From Clostridiales bacterium (GTDB lineage Bacteria; Bacillota; Clostridia; Caldicoprobacterales; DTU083), in contig JAAZEK010000525.1 in the NCBI GenBank assembly GCA_012512335.1, forward strand, positions 1-5,653: a DNA stretch of 5,653 nt, given 5' to 3'. Positions 5,603 to 5,653 of this stretch are shown in pieces; position 1 is the stretch's first letter, and each line of letters opens with the position of its first letter. The position numbers were made by a program, and so were the translations under genes. The notes below the pieces were generated by a model. It was not told where the DNA came from and searched no databases. It saw nothing but the letters and a program-made list of their open reading frames with translations.

Positions 5603-5653
5603 GTGTCATTTTTTCGGAATCGAGAAATAAGAACATATACATTAATATTGATA
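5603..5653 (+). CDS. Probable sensor histidine kinase, 3' partial (first 17 codons)
   Basis: Only the first 17 residues are in the window, MSFFRNREIRTYTLILI with GTG read as Met, and the frame is open at the right edge. A short basic segment followed by the start of a hydrophobic stretch is the usual beginning of membrane histidine kinases that follow OmpR-type regulators. The position directly after a response regulator supports the call. No kinase motif (H-box, N, G1) is visible, so the assignment rests on context and N-terminal character. The spacer of 80 nt from the response regulator is longer than usual for such a pair. An alternative TTG-started frame at 5584 (LLGGGKGV) is also open, but does not look like a kinase N-terminus. 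Confidence 0.65.
   Translation, partial: MSFFRNREIRTYTLILI

Overview
The window looks like chromosomal DNA from a low-GC anaerobic Firmicute, most likely a clostridial species. The base composition is AT-rich, Shine-Dalgarno sites are strong (AGGGGG, AGGAGG, GGGAG), GTG starts occur, and the first gene is an oxygen-sensitive glycyl radical enzyme. No species can be named from the sequence alone.

Left half (1-3714, all + strand): a three-gene metabolic cluster. It starts inside a glycyl radical enzyme (GRE; C-terminal ~540 residues, N-terminus outside the window). An 8-nt overlap joins this to its radical-SAM activating enzyme. After a 90-nt spacer comes a zinc-dependent medium-chain alcohol dehydrogenase. 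The activase would install the glycyl radical on the GRE, which would then cleave or dehydrate a small substrate. The dehydrogenase could reduce the resulting aldehyde or oxidise a related alcohol. The GRE has the Cys-x-Glu of the eliminase/decarboxylase-type GREs and an Asp where glycerol dehydratase has a substrate-binding Asp. It lacks the His-Ser pair that glycerol dehydratase uses, so I leave its substrate unassigned. This is the best candidate here for undescribed chemistry.

Middle (3708-3875): an imperfect duplicated element overlaps the dehydrogenase stop codon, one copy carrying an extra 16-nt hairpin. It is followed by a perfect 14-bp stem-loop with A and U tracts that can end transcription from both sides.

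Right half (3876-5653): a small HEAT-repeat protein on the - strand is divergent from a + strand regulatory operon: a MarR-family repressor, an OmpR/PhoB-type response regulator, and the first 17 codons of what is probably its sensor histidine kinase. The 151-nt divergent region holds three helically phased GTTAA boxes, a likely operator for the MarR protein. The effector genes of this regulatory set probably lie to the right of the window. No tRNA, rRNA, CRISPR array, insertion sequence or phage gene was seen, and no stretch above 300 nt lacks a gene.
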